Assembly: GCF_000143685.1 (NCBI RefSeq)
Contig: NC_014328.1
Location: 2,852,001-2,916,000 of the forward strand
DNA length: 64,000 bases
From: Clostridium ljungdahlii DSM 13528
GTDB lineage: Bacteria; Bacillota; Clostridia; Clostridiales; Clostridiaceae
Reading direction: 5' to 3'
The notes below the pieces were generated by a model, which saw only the letters and a program-made list of their open reading frames with translations, was not told the origin of the DNA and did not search any database. Numbering within the stretch: position 1 is the first letter of the stretch; every line of letters begins with the position of its first letter. Shown piece after piece: positions 18,727 to 26,452 of the stretch. Both the position numbers and the translations under genes were made by a program.

Positions 18727-19554
18727 ATGATATATAAACATGAAGATAAACGTAATAAAGAATTGAGAGTTGATTGTAAAAAATGTTTTGGATTATGCTG
18801 CGTTGCATTATACTTCTCAGCGTCCGAAGGTTTTCCAACTAACAAAGATGCAGGTAAATCCTGTATAAATTTACAACCTGATTTTGCCTGTTCTGTTCAC
18901 AAAAATCTTAGGAACAAAGGCCTTAAAGGTTGTACTTCCTATGATTGTTTTGGTGCTGGTCAAAAATTAGCCCAGATTACCTGCAGCGGACGTGATTGGC
19001 ATCAAGGCTCTGAATACGCTAAGAAAATGTTTGATGCCTTTTTAATTATGAGACAGCTTCACGAAATACTATGGTATCTTTCTGAAGCACACACCCTACA
19101 AACAGATAACAATATCAAAAAAAACATAAACTCCTTAATTGAAAATACCGAAGGCCTTACTCTGCTTGACATTGATTCTCTATTATCACTAGATGTAGAA
19201 ACTCATAGAAACAAGGTTAATGTAATACTTAGAAATACAAGCGAGCTTATACGTTCCAGAGCTCATAGAAAAAAACCTTTATCTCACAGATTAGATTATT
19301 TTGGTACAGACCTGAGAAAAACTAATCTTAGAGGTGCAGACTTAAGGGGAACATGCCTTATTGCTGCAAACCTTAGAGGAGTTGATTTAAGTTATGCTGA
19401 TCTCATTGGAGCTGACCTGCGAGATGCTGATCTCAGCGAAGCCAATCTCTCAAAAAGCATCTTTCTTACTCAGTCTCAAATCAATACAGCTAAGGGTAAT
19501 TCCCATACAAAACTGCCTATAATGATAATCCGCCCAAGCTATTGGTCAAAATAA
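18727..19554 (+). CDS. Pentapeptide-repeat protein with Cys-rich N-terminal domain
   Basis: 275 residues. The first ~85 contain nine or more cysteines, starting CKKCFGLCC and followed by Cys residues near positions 46, 55, 68, 73 and 88, an arrangement suited to a metal or Fe-S cluster. A helical middle is followed by eight to nine pentapeptide units (A-N/D-L-x-x, such as ANLRGVDLSYADLIGADLRD) near residues 195-250, which fold as a right-handed beta helix. Such proteins are common hypothetical genes in clostridia; the function is unknown. A two-hairpin repeat copy follows the stop. Confidence 0.75.
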   Translation: MIYKHEDKRNKELRVDCKKCFGLCCVALYFSASEGFPTNKDAGKSCINLQPDFACSVHKNLRNKGLKGCTSYDCFGAGQKLAQITCSGRDWHQGSEYAKKMFDAFLIMRQLHEILWYLSEAHTLQTDNNIKKNINSLIENTEGLTLLDIDSLLSLDVETHRNKVNVILRNTSELIRSRAHRKKPLSHRLDYFGTDLRKTNLRGADLRGTCLIAANLRGVDLSYADLIGADLRDADLSEANLSKSIFLTQSQINTAKGNSHTKLPIMIIRPSYWSK

Positions 19555-19573
19555 TTATAGCTAATATTATTAA

Positions 19574-19705
19574 ATAAACAGAGTTCTTGGCATCAGATGG
19601 AGTTTTGACTCCACCTGATGCTTAGAAATCGTTATCCAGGGATGTAGCTGCTCTTTACTCCCACTTGGATAAGGGAGTATTAGAGCAGCTAGTCATCGGA
19701 TAAAC
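19574..19705 (+). repeat. Two-hairpin intergenic repeat, copy 1
   Basis: First of three related ~135-bp elements. It begins with ATAAACAG, forms a 14-bp hairpin (GCATCAG...CTGATGC), has the conserved link CTTAGAAATCGTTATCCAGG, a long hairpin (TAGCTGCTCTTTACTCCC / GGGAGTATTAGAGCAGCTA), and ends CATCGGATAAAC. TTATCC and GGATAA can close the second hairpin. Lies directly after the pentapeptide gene. Confidence 0.9.
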
Positions 19706-19710
19706 ATCCT

Positions 19711-19734
19711 AGGGAAGTCATTTCTGACTTCCCT
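19711..19734 (+). terminator. Hairpin after repeat copy 1
   Basis: AGGGAAGTCA, loop TTTC, TGACTTCCCT: a perfect 10-bp stem, but followed by TAAAAAA instead of T. Probably ends or stabilises the transcript before the acetyltransferase gene. Confidence 0.45.
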
Positions 19735-19822
19735 TAAAAAATGTTATAATTAGGATATAATTAAATTATAATATAGTACGCACTTTTAAAATAGTGTACT
19801 TAAAGGAATGAGGGGTTAGTTT

Positions 19823-20500
19823 ATGTTTCATGTAGTTGATTTTGAAAAATGGGAAAGGCGTGAACACTTTAAATATTATACTGAACGGCTTAAATGTGCC
19901 TATAGTATTACCGCAAATCTTGATGTTACTTTATTTAAGGAATCATTAAGAAAAAATAATTTAAAATTTTATCCTTCATTTATCTATTGTGTTAGTTATA
20001 ACATAAATTCTATGCCGGAATTTCGTATGCGTCTTGGGGAAAACAGCCAATTAATTGTATATGATATTGTCCATCCTAACTATACAATTTTTCATAAAGA
20101 TGATCATACATTCTCGGACATTTGGTCAGAATATACAGATGACTTTTATAAATTTTATGATAATTATAAATGTGATATGAAAAAATACTCACATATTAAA
20201 GGTGTAAAAATTAAGGCAAACCAGCCTAAAAATTTCTACTGCATATCTTGTGTCCCATGGCTCACATTTACAGGATATTCAACATACAGCAGCGAATCAA
20301 CTCCATCTTTAATGCCAATTATAACCTATGGGAAATATCATGAAGAAAATGGAAAATGGTTAATGCCATTTACTGTGACAATATCACACGCAGTGGCTGA
20401 TGGATATCATGTAAGTAAATTAATTAACAGCATCCAAGAAACAATAGATAAACAGAGTTTCTTGGTATCAGATGGAGTTTTGACTCCACCTGATGCTTAG
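19823..20500 (+). CDS. Chloramphenicol acetyltransferase-like protein (type A CAT family)
   Basis: 225 residues with the CAT fold marks: FHVVDFEKWERREHFKYY at the start, PEFRMR, and the active-site segment SHAVADGYHV, whose His and Asp-Gly match the catalytic HHAVCDGFH of CAT. Acetyl-CoA dependent transfer to a hydroxyl is expected; many clostridial relatives do not confer chloramphenicol resistance, so the substrate is open. The last ~17 codons (from 20447: D-K-Q-S-F-L-V-S...) are encoded by repeat copy 2, meaning the original stop was lost and replaced by one inside the element. Without them the protein would be ~208 residues, slightly short of usual CAT length. Confidence 0.82.
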   Translation: MFHVVDFEKWERREHFKYYTERLKCAYSITANLDVTLFKESLRKNNLKFYPSFIYCVSYNINSMPEFRMRLGENSQLIVYDIVHPNYTIFHKDDHTFSDIWSEYTDDFYKFYDNYKCDMKKYSHIKGVKIKANQPKNFYCISCVPWLTFTGYSTYSSESTPSLMPIITYGKYHEENGKWLMPFTVTISHAVADGYHVSKLINSIQETIDKQSFLVSDGVLTPPDA

Positions 20501-20583
20501 AAATCATTATCCAGGGACGTAGCTTCTCTTTACTCCCACTTGGAAAAGTGGGAGTATTAGAGCAGCTAGTCATCGGATAAATT
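20448..20583 (+). repeat. Two-hairpin intergenic repeat, copy 2 (overlaps CAT-like gene end)
   Basis: Closest relative of copy 1. Shares ATAAACAGAG, the first hairpin, CTTAGAAATC, the long hairpin (now extended by an ACTCCCAC/GTGGGAGT stem) and CATCGGATAAA. Its first 53 bp are read as codons and stop of the acetyltransferase. Confidence 0.9.
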
Positions 20584-20720
20584 TAATATTGAAAAAAGTA
20601 AATCAGTTTTATGATTAATGCGCTATTGCAAGTTATGTAGTCAATTTAATTTACCATATGAATATTAATATATATTATAGATAATAATATATATTACAGA
20701 TATGAAAGGATGTGTACAAA

Positions 20721-21275
20721 ATGGCATTAAATAATGCAATGACCGCTGATTTTTTACGATCTGCATATGGTGGAGAAAGTATGGCTCATATGAGATATCT
20801 CATTTGGGGAGATCATGCTGAGAAAGCTGGATATCCTAACATTGCCAGACTTTTTAGAGGCATAGCCTATGCAGAATGGGCACATGCTAAAAATCATTTC
20901 AATGTACTTAAAAATCAAGTTGGTGACAATACAGTTGCAGCTGGTGCTGTATTTGGAAATACTGATATTATAGAAAACCTTCAGGGAGCAATAAATGGAG
21001 AACTTCATGAAGTAGATCAAATGTATCCTGTATATCTTGAAACTGCAAGATTTCAAAATGAAAAAGATGCTGAAAGATCATTTCATTTTGCACTAGAAGC
21101 TGAAAAAATACATGCCAATATGTTTAAGGGGGCACAGGAAGCAGCTAAATCAGGAAAAGATATTCCAAATCAAAAGATATATGTTTGTCCAATTTGCGGA
21201 TATACATACATGGGTGATAATGTCAGTGATTGTCCAGTTTGTGGTGCAAAGAAAGAAATCTTCAAAGAATTTTAA
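20721..21275 (+). CDS. rbr: Rubrerythrin
   Basis: 184-residue non-haem iron peroxidase of anaerobes that reduces hydrogen peroxide. The N-terminal four-helix ferritin-like domain contains the diiron ligands (GGESMAHMRY, AEWAHAKNH, ALEAEKIHA), and the C-terminal rubredoxin-like domain has two CxxC knuckles (CPICGYTY and CPVCGAK). ATG at 20721 has GAAAGGA ten bases upstream; the in-frame GTG at 20712 is not needed. Oxidative-stress function in the cytoplasm, electron donor probably rubredoxin or NADH oxidoreductase. Flanked on both sides by the two-hairpin repeat. Confidence 0.93.
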   Translation: MALNNAMTADFLRSAYGGESMAHMRYLIWGDHAEKAGYPNIARLFRGIAYAEWAHAKNHFNVLKNQVGDNTVAAGAVFGNTDIIENLQGAINGELHEVDQMYPVYLETARFQNEKDAERSFHFALEAEKIHANMFKGAQEAAKSGKDIPNQKIYVCPICGYTYMGDNVSDCPVCGAKKEIFKEF

Positions 21276-21302
21276 TATTAACAATATTTTTAACGTTTTC
21301 TC

Positions 21303-21440
21303 ATAAACAGAATTCTTGGTTTCAGGTGGAGTTTTTTTTTCCATCTGAAACTTAGAAATCGTTATCCAGGGGCGTAACGGCCGTTATCCCCCACTTTATA
21401 AGAAGATGGGGGTATTACGGCTGGTAGCCATCGGACAAAT
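21303..21440 (+). repeat. Two-hairpin intergenic repeat, copy 3 (diverged)
   Basis: Begins ATAAACAGAATTCTTGG. Stems are kept while bases change on both sides: GTTTCAG/CTGAAAC replaces GCATCAG/CTGATGC, and TAACGGCCGTTATCCCCCA/TGGGGGTATTACGGCTGGTA replaces the TAGCTGCTC stem. Ends CATCGGACAAAT, touching the next terminator. Confidence 0.88.
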
Positions 21441-21442
21441 AC

Positions 21443-21481
21443 ATTGAGCCTGTATCAAAATAATTTTGATACAGGCTCAAT
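21443..21481 (-). terminator. Terminator of the glycyl radical enzyme operon
   Basis: Perfect 18-bp stem (ATTGAGCCTGTATCAAAA and its complement) with a TAA loop, seven bases before the aldolase stop. On the minus strand it is followed by GTATTTGTCC, so the U tract is poor; the stem also could serve the rubrerythrin side. Confidence 0.75.
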
Positions 21482-21487
21482 CTTAAA

Positions 21488-22165
21488 TTAACAATCTAGC
21501 ATAGTTTTTCCTTCACCACACAGCTTTTCAAAATCTTTTGTAAATGCCTTTATTGCACAATCAACTGCATCTAATTTAATTAATCCTTCAATTACATCTG
21601 GAGCAACTGTTGCGGCGCCAACACCATATTTCGCTAATTCTAAAACTTGTTGTGAATTTTTAAAACTTGCTGCAAGAACTTCTGTCTTTAAATCATTCTT
21701 TTTAAATATATCATGAATATCTTTTGCAACTTTTATACCATCTGCACCTATGTTGTCAATTCTATTTACATATGGAGCTGCATAGCTAGCACCAGCTTTT
21801 CCTGCCAAATAAGCCTGCATCTGTGTATAGACAGCAGTTGCTGTAATATTAGTACCTTCTGCTGCAAGAGCCTTTATTGCCTTTAATCCTTCTCTTGATA
21901 CTGGAACCTTTACATACGTACTAGGCCCCAATTCTTGTTGAATTTTATGTGCCTCTCTAACCATTGATTCAGCATCTTTGGAAACAACTTGTACGTGAAG
22001 TTCTGCATCTTTTCCAATAAACTTTCTAATTGCCTTTAATACCTCATAGGGATTTTTTCCTTCTTTAGCTAGAATAGATGGATTAGTAGTTACTCCATCT
22101 ATTGGATAATAAGCATACATTTCCTTAATTCGATCTAAATTTGCAAAATCTACAATAAGTTTCAT
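21488..22165 (-). CDS. fsa: Fructose-6-phosphate aldolase-like enzyme (transaldolase family)
   Basis: 225 residues. Schiff-base Lys86 lies in YVKVPVS. Gln59 (HVQVV) and Tyr132 (APYVNRID) are the residues that characterise fructose-6-phosphate aldolase; true transaldolases have Phe in an FVGRLDD context, so an aldolase is preferred. Such enzymes cleave fructose 6-phosphate or 1-deoxyfructose 6-phosphate to glyceraldehyde 3-phosphate plus dihydroxyacetone or hydroxyacetone. It is the third gene after a glycyl radical enzyme and its activase, the same grouping as the pflD-pflC-fsaB region of E. coli. Ribosome site AAAGGAAATC before the ATG. Confidence 0.85.
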   Translation of the reverse strand: MKLIVDFANLDRIKEMYAYYPIDGVTTNPSILAKEGKNPYEVLKAIRKFIGKDAELHVQVVSKDAESMVREAHKIQQELGPSTYVKVPVSREGLKAIKALAAEGTNITATAVYTQMQAYLAGKAGASYAAPYVNRIDNIGADGIKVAKDIHDIFKKNDLKTEVLAASFKNSQQVLELAKYGVGAATVAPDVIEGLIKLDAVDCAIKAFTKDFEKLCGEGKTMLDC

Positions 22166-22206
22166 AAATCTGATTTCCTTTCTTCCATTGCATATTGCAA
22201 TTTATT

Positions 22207-23118
22207 TTAAGCTTCAATAATGAGGCTTTTTACTCCTGCGTTTCTTGCCACTTCTCTAAACTCGTTCATTTCATCTTCAGTATACATTTTAGGATTATCG
22301 TAAAAACAATATTCTTCTTCCACTAAATTATACTTTGCCTTGGCAAGAGGATTATAATTCAATAACTCATATTTTACATCTGGATAAATACCAATGATAA
22401 ATTTACCTATAGCATAGATATTTTCTTTAGTTGCCGTCATTTTGGGAATAAGCGGCGTTCTAATAATTACCTTATTTTTTTTATTCGATTCCAATATAAA
22501 TTTTATATTTTCTTTTATTTCATCATTGTAAACTCCAGTTAACTCTTTATGTTTTTCCCTATTAAATACTTTTAAATCTGCATAAATAGAATCCAGATAA
22601 AAAAGAACATCCTTAATTGTATCTTTAGCTGCGTAAAGTGAAGTTTCTATTGCTGTATGAATTCCATTTTCTTTTAACATCTTTAGTAAGGATATTGCAA
22701 AGTCTTTTTGAAAAAGTGGTTCTCCTCCTGATAAGGTAACTCCTCCACCATATTTAAAAAACGCTTTGTCTTTTAACACAAGCTTTACTAATTCCTCCAC
22801 AGTATATAACTTACAGTCCATAGTCAAACATCCTGCCGGACATGCATCTATAGGCTCTTTCCACTCATCTGTGGCACTTTTGTCAATATAAAGCTTGTTG
22901 TTCTTTAATGTAATGGATTTATTTTTGCACACTTTAGTACAGTTTCCACAGTGTATACACTGATTTTCTAAGTACATGAGCTTAGGCTCTAAGGAAAATC
23001 CCTCTGGATTCTGGCACCACACACATCGAAGTGGACATCCCTTTAAAAAGATTGTGGTTCTAATTCCATCTCCATCATGCGTTGAAAATCTCCTAACATC
23101 AAATACTTTACCAATCAT
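22207..23118 (-). CDS. Glycyl radical enzyme activating enzyme (radical SAM)
   Basis: 303 residues. The radical SAM cluster is Cys28-x3-Cys32-x2-Cys35 (GCPLRCVWC). An inserted ferredoxin-like domain has Cys54, Cys57, Cys60 and Cys64 (CIHCGNCTKVC), with further cysteines near residues 93-102 (CPAGCLTMDC) that could hold a second cluster. SGGEPL is the SAM-binding motif. It generates the glycyl radical on the protein encoded upstream, using S-adenosylmethionine and reduced flavodoxin or ferredoxin. The ferredoxin insert is typical of activases for dehydratase-like GREs rather than for pyruvate formate-lyase. Fourteen bp separate it from the GRE gene. Confidence 0.92.
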   Translation of the reverse strand: MIGKVFDVRRFSTHDGDGIRTTIFLKGCPLRCVWCQNPEGFSLEPKLMYLENQCIHCGNCTKVCKNKSITLKNNKLYIDKSATDEWKEPIDACPAGCLTMDCKLYTVEELVKLVLKDKAFFKYGGGVTLSGGEPLFQKDFAISLLKMLKENGIHTAIETSLYAAKDTIKDVLFYLDSIYADLKVFNREKHKELTGVYNDEIKENIKFILESNKKNKVIIRTPLIPKMTATKENIYAIGKFIIGIYPDVKYELLNYNPLAKAKYNLVEEEYCFYDNPKMYTEDEMNEFREVARNAGVKSLIIEA

Positions 23119-23132
23119 TTAATCACCTGCAC

Positions 23133-25487
23133 TTATATATTACCATAACTTGTTCTAGCAATAATTTCATTTTGAAGTTCTCCTGCCAATTCTGTAAAAT
23201 AAGCAGTATATCCTGCAACTCTAACAGTTAAACTTCTATAATTTTCAGGATTCTTTTGTGCTGCAATCAAATCTTCTTTTCTCACTACGTTGAATTGTAT
23301 ATGTGGTATTTCTAAATCCACAAAAGTTCTTAAAAATTTAGCAAACTTATCTATATTGCTTTCAGTCTTAAAGAATTCAGGTAAAAACTTCATATTTAAG
23401 AGTCCACCATTAGTAGTTAAGTAATTGTCCAATGAAGAAACAGACTTTAATACTGCTGTGGGGCCGGCGATATCTCTCCCATATACAGGAGACATACCTC
23501 CATCTGCCAGAGGTGTTTTTGCATATCTTCCATCTGACGAAGCTCCAACATTTTCTCCCATAGGTACGTGAGCAGAGACTGTATACATTCCTGTATGATA
23601 TCTGCCGCCACGATAATTTGTATAGCAACTTAACTTTTTACTGAAAAATCTTGCCCACTTTGCGCCAAGTTCATCAACATAGTCAATGTCATTGCCATAC
23701 TTTGGTGCACGCTTAAGCAGCATAGTACGTATTACTTCATATCCTTCAAAATTATTTTGCAGTGCTTTTAGTAAATCTTCTTTTGATATTCTCTTTTCTT
23801 CATATACTAAAAGTTTAATAGCAGCTAAACTGTCTGCCAGGTTAGCTATTTGTATCATCTGAATTCCTGAAAAGTTATAAACAGCTCCTCCTTTTGTAAC
23901 ATCCATTCCCTTTTCAATACAATTGTCAATTACAGAAGATAAAAATGGGGATGGCAATATATCCATGTGTGCTTTTTCTATCTCTTCACAAGCTAGTATC
24001 ATTTTATCCATAAAATAAGTTATATTCTTTGCAAAAGCTCCTTCCAATTCTTCAAAAGTTTCATAATCAGTTAAATTTCCTAAATCAGGGCCAATTTTGT
24101 CCCCACTTAATAGAGACTTTCCATTGTTTAAAGTTAACTCCAATGTTTTGTCTAAATTAAACATAGCAGCATCACTCCAGCCAAGATTATTGCCTTGGGT
24201 AGTGATTTCCACACATCCTACAACAGCGTAATCCCTTGCATCTTTTTCTTTTACACCTAACTTCATCATGGAAGAAATAATAGCTTCATCGTTAAAAAAT
24301 TGCGGCATTCCACTTCCCTTTGACACTACTTTCACTGCTTCCTTTAAAAACCTCTCATTAGTTTTTTTGTGAAGCCTTACTGATAAGTTAGGCTGTGGTA
24401 ATCCTAAATGCTCTTGTGCTTTTAAAAATATAAAAGATAACTCATTAAAAAAATCATTACCTTTTTCATCTTGGCCGCCAATTACAACATTGAATCCAAT
24501 TGGAAAACCTGCAAAAAACTTTGCACTGTGTGAGTTTCTCAAATAGACAATTTGATTGAATTTAAGCCAAAGACATTCTATAATTTCTAAAGCTTTTTGA
24601 TTATCAATTTTTCCACTGTCAATGTCTTTTTTATAAAATGGATACAAGAATTTATCCATTCTACCTGGTGAAAAAGAAGATGCATTTGATTCCATGTGAA
24701 GAATAACAAATAAAAACCAAACAGACTGTACAGCTTCATGAAAAGACTTTGGAGGATTCATACTCAAGCTTTTACAATTTGCTGCAATCTGAAGCATGTT
24801 GGCCCTATTTTCTTCATTTGATTCTTCCTTTGATCTCTCTATTAAAAGATCATGATATCGCATCATAAACCTTTGGGTACCTTCCATTACCAAAATAACA
24901 CTGTTATAAAAATCCTGCTGCTTTTTACTAGCATCTTTTAATCTCACAGCAGCTTGATTTTTTAATCCCTCAGGTCCGTATTTTAACCAGCTTTCACAAT
25001 CTGGACAAATATGCCCCTGCGCATGATCTTTTTGATTGATTTTAACTACCTTTGCAATTTCATCTATCTCTTTTCCATACCGTTTTCTAATTACATCTTC
25101 TAAGGATTTTCCATTAAAATATGGTTTAATAATTTCTCTAAAAGTAGTAATATCTTCTTTTCTTACATTAAATCTATCTTGAGGCCTTGTTGGAAGGGTT
25201 TCTATTTCACGATCAACCCAAGAGCTTCCGCTTTCAGGAAATACAACACCATATCTTACACCCATTGTACGATTTCCAACAATCATCTCTTCTGGTTCTA
25301 CCGCGATATTTAAGTGTGTCAATGCATTTTTTAGAGCAAGTGCCCTTTTAATAATAATGGGTTTATCTTCATTTTCTTTATATGTTTTTGTGATAATAAG
25401 TGCTTGCTCAATAGATACGTATCTCGGCTCATCCATCATTTTTTTCTTCAGCCAAGCTATTCTGTCAGTTTGAATTAACTCTTCCAT
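23133..25487 (-). CDS. Glycyl radical enzyme, YbiW/PflD-like (putative sugar-alcohol C-O lyase)
   Basis: 784 residues from the ATG at 25487, preceded by AGAGGTG. The thiyl-radical Cys425 lies in VVGCVEIT, with the adjacent Glu427 seen in dehydratase-type GREs; pyruvate formate-lyase would have Cys-Cys. The glycyl radical is Gly759 in RVAGYTAYF near the C-terminus. The TTQGNNLGWSDAAMFNL stretch after the Cys resembles E. coli YbiW and PflD. From memory, those enzymes were recently shown to open 1,5-anhydroglucitol or anhydromannitol 6-phosphate to 1-deoxyfructose 6-phosphate, which Fsa then cleaves; the aldolase gene here fits that scheme. Glycerol or propanediol dehydration is the alternative. 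Confidence 0.87.
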   Translation of the reverse strand: MEELIQTDRIAWLKKKMMDEPRYVSIEQALIITKTYKENEDKPIIIKRALALKNALTHLNIAVEPEEMIVGNRTMGVRYGVVFPESGSSWVDREIETLPTRPQDRFNVRKEDITTFREIIKPYFNGKSLEDVIRKRYGKEIDEIAKVVKINQKDHAQGHICPDCESWLKYGPEGLKNQAAVRLKDASKKQQDFYNSVILVMEGTQRFMMRYHDLLIERSKEESNEENRANMLQIAANCKSLSMNPPKSFHEAVQSVWFLFVILHMESNASSFSPGRMDKFLYPFYKKDIDSGKIDNQKALEIIECLWLKFNQIVYLRNSHSAKFFAGFPIGFNVVIGGQDEKGNDFFNELSFIFLKAQEHLGLPQPNLSVRLHKKTNERFLKEAVKVVSKGSGMPQFFNDEAIISSMMKLGVKEKDARDYAVVGCVEITTQGNNLGWSDAAMFNLDKTLELTLNNGKSLLSGDKIGPDLGNLTDYETFEELEGAFAKNITYFMDKMILACEEIEKAHMDILPSPFLSSVIDNCIEKGMDVTKGGAVYNFSGIQMIQIANLADSLAAIKLLVYEEKRISKEDLLKALQNNFEGYEVIRTMLLKRAPKYGNDIDYVDELGAKWARFFSKKLSCYTNYRGGRYHTGMYTVSAHVPMGENVGASSDGRYAKTPLADGGMSPVYGRDIAGPTAVLKSVSSLDNYLTTNGGLLNMKFLPEFFKTESNIDKFAKFLRTFVDLEIPHIQFNVVRKEDLIAAQKNPENYRSLTVRVAGYTAYFTELAGELQNEIIARTSYGNI

Positions 25488-25547
25488 ACAACTCACCTCT
25501 TTATTACCTATAGAATATTTTTATTATTATCTATTATTTGCACTTAT

Positions 25548-25576
25548 ATTATACAGTGCTTTTTAGTTTTTTACAA
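25548..25576 (-). promoter_or_regulatory. Promoter of the glycyl radical enzyme operon
   Basis: On the minus strand, TTGTAA (25571-25576) and TATAAT (25548-25553) are separated by 17 bp, a nearly ideal sigma-A promoter. Transcription would start about 50 bp before the GRE start codon. Confidence 0.7.
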
Positions 25577-25587
25577 CAATATTTGTA

Positions 25588-25614
25588 TTATTGTTTATTG
25601 TTTATTATTGTTTT
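25588..25614. repeat. TTATTGT direct repeats upstream of the GRE promoter
   Basis: Three close copies of the core TTATTGTTT lie just upstream of the -35 box, with CAATATTTGTATTATTG next to them as an imperfect dyad. Spacing and position fit binding sites for an activator or repressor, but low complexity is an alternative. Confidence 0.4.
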
Positions 25615-25673
25615 ATATTATGATATGCTCTTTAAGGCATTTGAAAGAAAATAACAAGTCAAAGATGCGACGA

Positions 25674-25757
25674 ATATTTTTTATCGGACAAGGAGTCAGG
25701 TTCCGCAGATAGTGAATCCTATCTAAAGGTTCTACCGACGCAATATGATAAAAAATA
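25674..25757. other. Structured intergenic element
   Basis: TATTTTTTATC and GATAAAAAATA form an 11-bp outer stem, TCGG/CCGA continues it, and AGATAG/CTATCT makes an inner hairpin. It is upstream of the GRE promoter and overlaps the end of a small minus-strand reading frame. It does not match a riboswitch class I can recognise. Confidence 0.45.
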
Positions 25758-25842
25758 GGCTAGCATACTCAATGTTGTATTTTATACATAAAATATAAAC
25801 AGTGTCTAATTTTTCCTTTATAAAATTTGCATATTCGTTCAT
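25732..25842 (-). CDS. Small open reading frame, 36 residues, function unknown
   Basis: Has a very strong ribosome site (TAAGGAGG, seven bases before ATG), encoding a helical peptide beginning MNEYANFIKEKLDTVY and ending FFIILRR. The stop falls in the structured element at 25674-25757. It could be a regulatory leader peptide, a small membrane-active peptide, or the 5' stub of a larger gene cut off by rearrangement. No homologue is recognised. Confidence 0.35.
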   Translation of the reverse strand: MNEYANFIKEKLDTVYILCIKYNIEYASLFFIILRR

Positions 25843-26107
25843 GAGTGAACCTCCTTAAAAATCAATGTAATTAAGGGGCTTCGCCACATTTTTTCTACTA
25901 TTTGTCAAGTCTTTTTGAAGATTTTGATAAATTTATTATGTAAAAAAAGAACAGGTATGTATTTTTAAACACACTCTGTTCCATAACTATAGCTTGTTTC
26001 AGAAATTGATCAATTTTAATGACTATCATCATATGAGTTTATACTTAAATATGATAGTTTTTATCGGCTCAACTTCTGAATCCAAACCTATTCATTTTTT
26101 CACAATG

Positions 26108-26428
26108 TTATTTTTTCTGTGGCTGTGGCTTCACAATATAAACTTTTCCTGTCTTGGGGTCCAAAACGGCAGATCCTACATTGCCACTTGAACTTTTATC
26201 TTTCATCTGCGTGGTCAATTCTTTCGGATTATTGATCTTTATAAGTTGTTTTTGGTTTAAAATGATTACCAAGTTTTTCATGTCTATATTCCAGAAAATC
26301 ATAATTGAAAGTAAAAGTCCGCAGATAAAAACAAGCATAACATCAACAAGATTTACCACGCTTTCCATGGGACTTATCTCTTCCCTGTAACTGGCTCTTT
26401 TGGATTGAAGTCGTCCTCTGTTCAACAT
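26108..26428 (-). CDS. DUF2149-like ExbD-type membrane protein (first copy)
   Basis: 106 residues with a basic cytoplasmic N-terminus, one TM helix (about 27-48) and a short external tail. The start of the helix reads VVNLVDVMLVF, closely matching the ExbD/TolR motif N-x-x-P-x-x-D-V-M-L-V-L; Asp29 sits where ExbD has its proton-carrying Asp. The tail ends in LDPKTGKVYIVKP, an element shared with the second copy. ExbD proteins work in pentameric ExbB channels to convert proton flow into motion. Last gene of the island operon, with AAGGAG before ATG. Unlike ExbD, the periplasmic domain is tiny, so what it grips is unclear. Confidence 0.78.
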   Translation of the reverse strand: MLNRGRLQSKRASYREEISPMESVVNLVDVMLVFICGLLLSIMIFWNIDMKNLVIILNQKQLIKINNPKELTTQMKDKSSSGNVGSAVLDPKTGKVYIVKPQPQKK

Positions 26429-26452
26429 AATCTTCTCCTTTTGCTGTATAAA

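Larger units (their letters stand above)
25497..26107. other. Gene-poor gap between the GRE operon and the island
   Basis: About 610 bp. Contains the GRE promoter and direct repeats, the structured element, the 36-residue reading frame, and an 8-bp hairpin with T tail (ACTATCAT / ATGATAGT near 26021-26060) that may mark the island's left edge. Confidence 0.5.

Noticed and set aside
21488..22165. Classical transaldolase
   Set aside because: Tyr in APYVNRID and Gln59 favour fructose-6-phosphate aldolase.
23133..25487. Pyruvate formate-lyase
   Set aside because: Single Cys with Glu (GCVE) in place of the Cys-Cys pair; the activase has a ferredoxin insert.
25674..25757. Riboswitch controlling the GRE operon
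   Set aside because: The element is upstream of the identified promoter, and no known aptamer consensus could be matched.
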